Below are positions 63,289 through 64,000 of a stretch of 64,000 nucleotides of DNA, piece after piece; the first letter of the stretch is position 1; the number at the start of each line of letters is the position of its first letter. The DNA comes from Macrothele yani (lineage: Eukaryota > Arthropoda > Arachnida > Araneae > Macrothelidae): the NCBI GenBank assembly GCA_039090855.1, contig CM077002.1, positions 85,750,194 to 85,814,193 on the forward strand, read 5' to 3'. A model generated the notes under the pieces. The model searched no databases. It had not been told where the DNA came from and saw only the letters and a program-made list of their open reading frames with translations. The translations under genes were made by a program, and so were the position numbers.

Positions 63289-64000
63289 AAGTCATATCTT
63301 CCTTAATTGTTCTCATGTCTCTTCTTTTTTGCATCAACATTTTGGTTTTTTCTGATAATTTGTTCACATGCAACTTGTTCTTAGACCCAGCTAATTTTGT
63401 TGCTGTTTCCATAAGAGCTTTGGTTAATTTTCTGTTAACTTCAGAAATATCCACTTTTTCCGATGTTAGGCCTTCTAAAGCAGAGAATCTGTTCTTCAGT
63501 TCCAACTTGAAGGTATTATGGTGGTTTTTAAGGTTGGTTATGTCAATACATTTTGTTTGTCTTATGAGTTTGTCACGTTCGAGTTTAGTGTTGAGGTGCA
63601 TCTTACATCTCACCAATCTATGGTCACTACCTGTGTTGAACTTGTTTAGCATACTGCCGTCTTCTATGACGAATTTTTTGTTACACACAATAAAATCAAT
63701 TTTACTAGTTGTCCTATTTGGATTTCTCCATGTCCATTTCCTGTGTGGCTTTTCTTGAAAAAGGAGTTAAAGACGAAAAACCTTTCTGCCTCTGCAAACT
63801 TAACGAGAGTATTTCCACTCTGGTTTCTGTTGCCGTGACCGAATTTACCTACTAAAGTTTCATTCTTTTGCCGTTGCCCTATTTTTGCATTGAAATCTCT
63901 CACAATTATCTTCAAGTGCTGCTTACCTTTATTATTTAGATGACGAATTTCCTCATAAAATTCTTCAATTTCTTCTTCTGGATGACTTGTGGTGGGTGCA
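63289..64000 (-). mobile_element. RTE copy B, segment 4 (endonuclease region, runs off the window)
   Basis: It continues the RTE sequence after the Ty3/gypsy insertion (CATATCTTCCTTAATTGTTC matches the complement of RTE-A near 24,395). Minus-strand frames are NTGSDHRLVRCKMHLNTKL (63,284-63,688, SDH motif of the endonuclease) and RDFNAKIGQRQKNETLVGKF (63,664-63,915). One frame change lies near 63,680. The remaining 5' part lies beyond 64,000. Confidence 0.92.

Overview
The window looks like nuclear DNA of an arthropod, most likely an insect. Most of it is transposable elements, which lie inside and upstream of one host gene. I recognise one host gene: three short exons on the minus strand (33,065-33,160, 30,498-30,578 and 8,534-8,683). 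They splice in phase 0 into one reading frame of the histidine acid phosphatase family. The catalytic arginines of that family are replaced in the visible part, so the product may be a pseudoenzyme. The intron between the second and third exon is about 21.8 kb and is filled with transposons. The remaining exons are not in view or not recognisable.

Layout. 0.9-1.95 kb: four tRNA-derived SINEs. 3.0-3.7 kb: a second tRNA-like repeat family. 4.3-4.9 kb: an old reverse-transcriptase remnant. 5.1-8.4 kb: an ORF1-only retroelement inserted in the A box of a SINE. 9.5-14.15 kb: a CR1/Jockey-like retrotransposon with a second non-LTR family inserted in its RT gene. 17.6-23.05 kb: three Tc1-like transposons around an RTE fragment. 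23.06-26.2 kb: a long RTE copy ending in microsatellites. 26.6-27.7 kb: a mariner-type element with about 309-bp inverted repeats. 28.4-29.6 kb: another Tc1-like copy. 33.4-34.35 kb: a transposase remnant. 34.9-38.7 kb: a Penelope-like element with a head-to-head second copy and a perfect 13-bp target duplication. 39.6-43.6 kb: an older Penelope-like remnant split by two DNA transposons. 45.2-45.8 kb: a piggyBac-type MITE. 48.66-50.55 kb: a mariner copy with an internal minisatellite. 50.6-64 kb: a second RTE copy split by two Tc1-like elements and an 8.2-kb Ty3/gypsy element. The Ty3/gypsy element itself carries a 584-bp miniature LTR element whose two LTRs each contain a tRNA-like sequence with pol III A and B boxes.

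A strongly diverged tandem repeat (shared core TTTTTAGAAGCGGAGATA) underlies 18.8-19.6, 34.5-34.9, 38.7-39.5 and 44.8-46.1 kb. It seems to be an old satellite-like array into which several elements jumped.

The most unusual object is the miniature LTR element with a tRNA-like pol III promoter in its LTRs. It has a 4-bp target duplication, a tRNA-Lys-type primer site, and a terminal sequence shared with the Ty3/gypsy element that hosts it. No bacterial features, CRISPR arrays or rRNA genes were seen. Most element genes carry frameshifts or stops; the clear exception is the 355-codon Tc1 transposase at 53,676-54,743.
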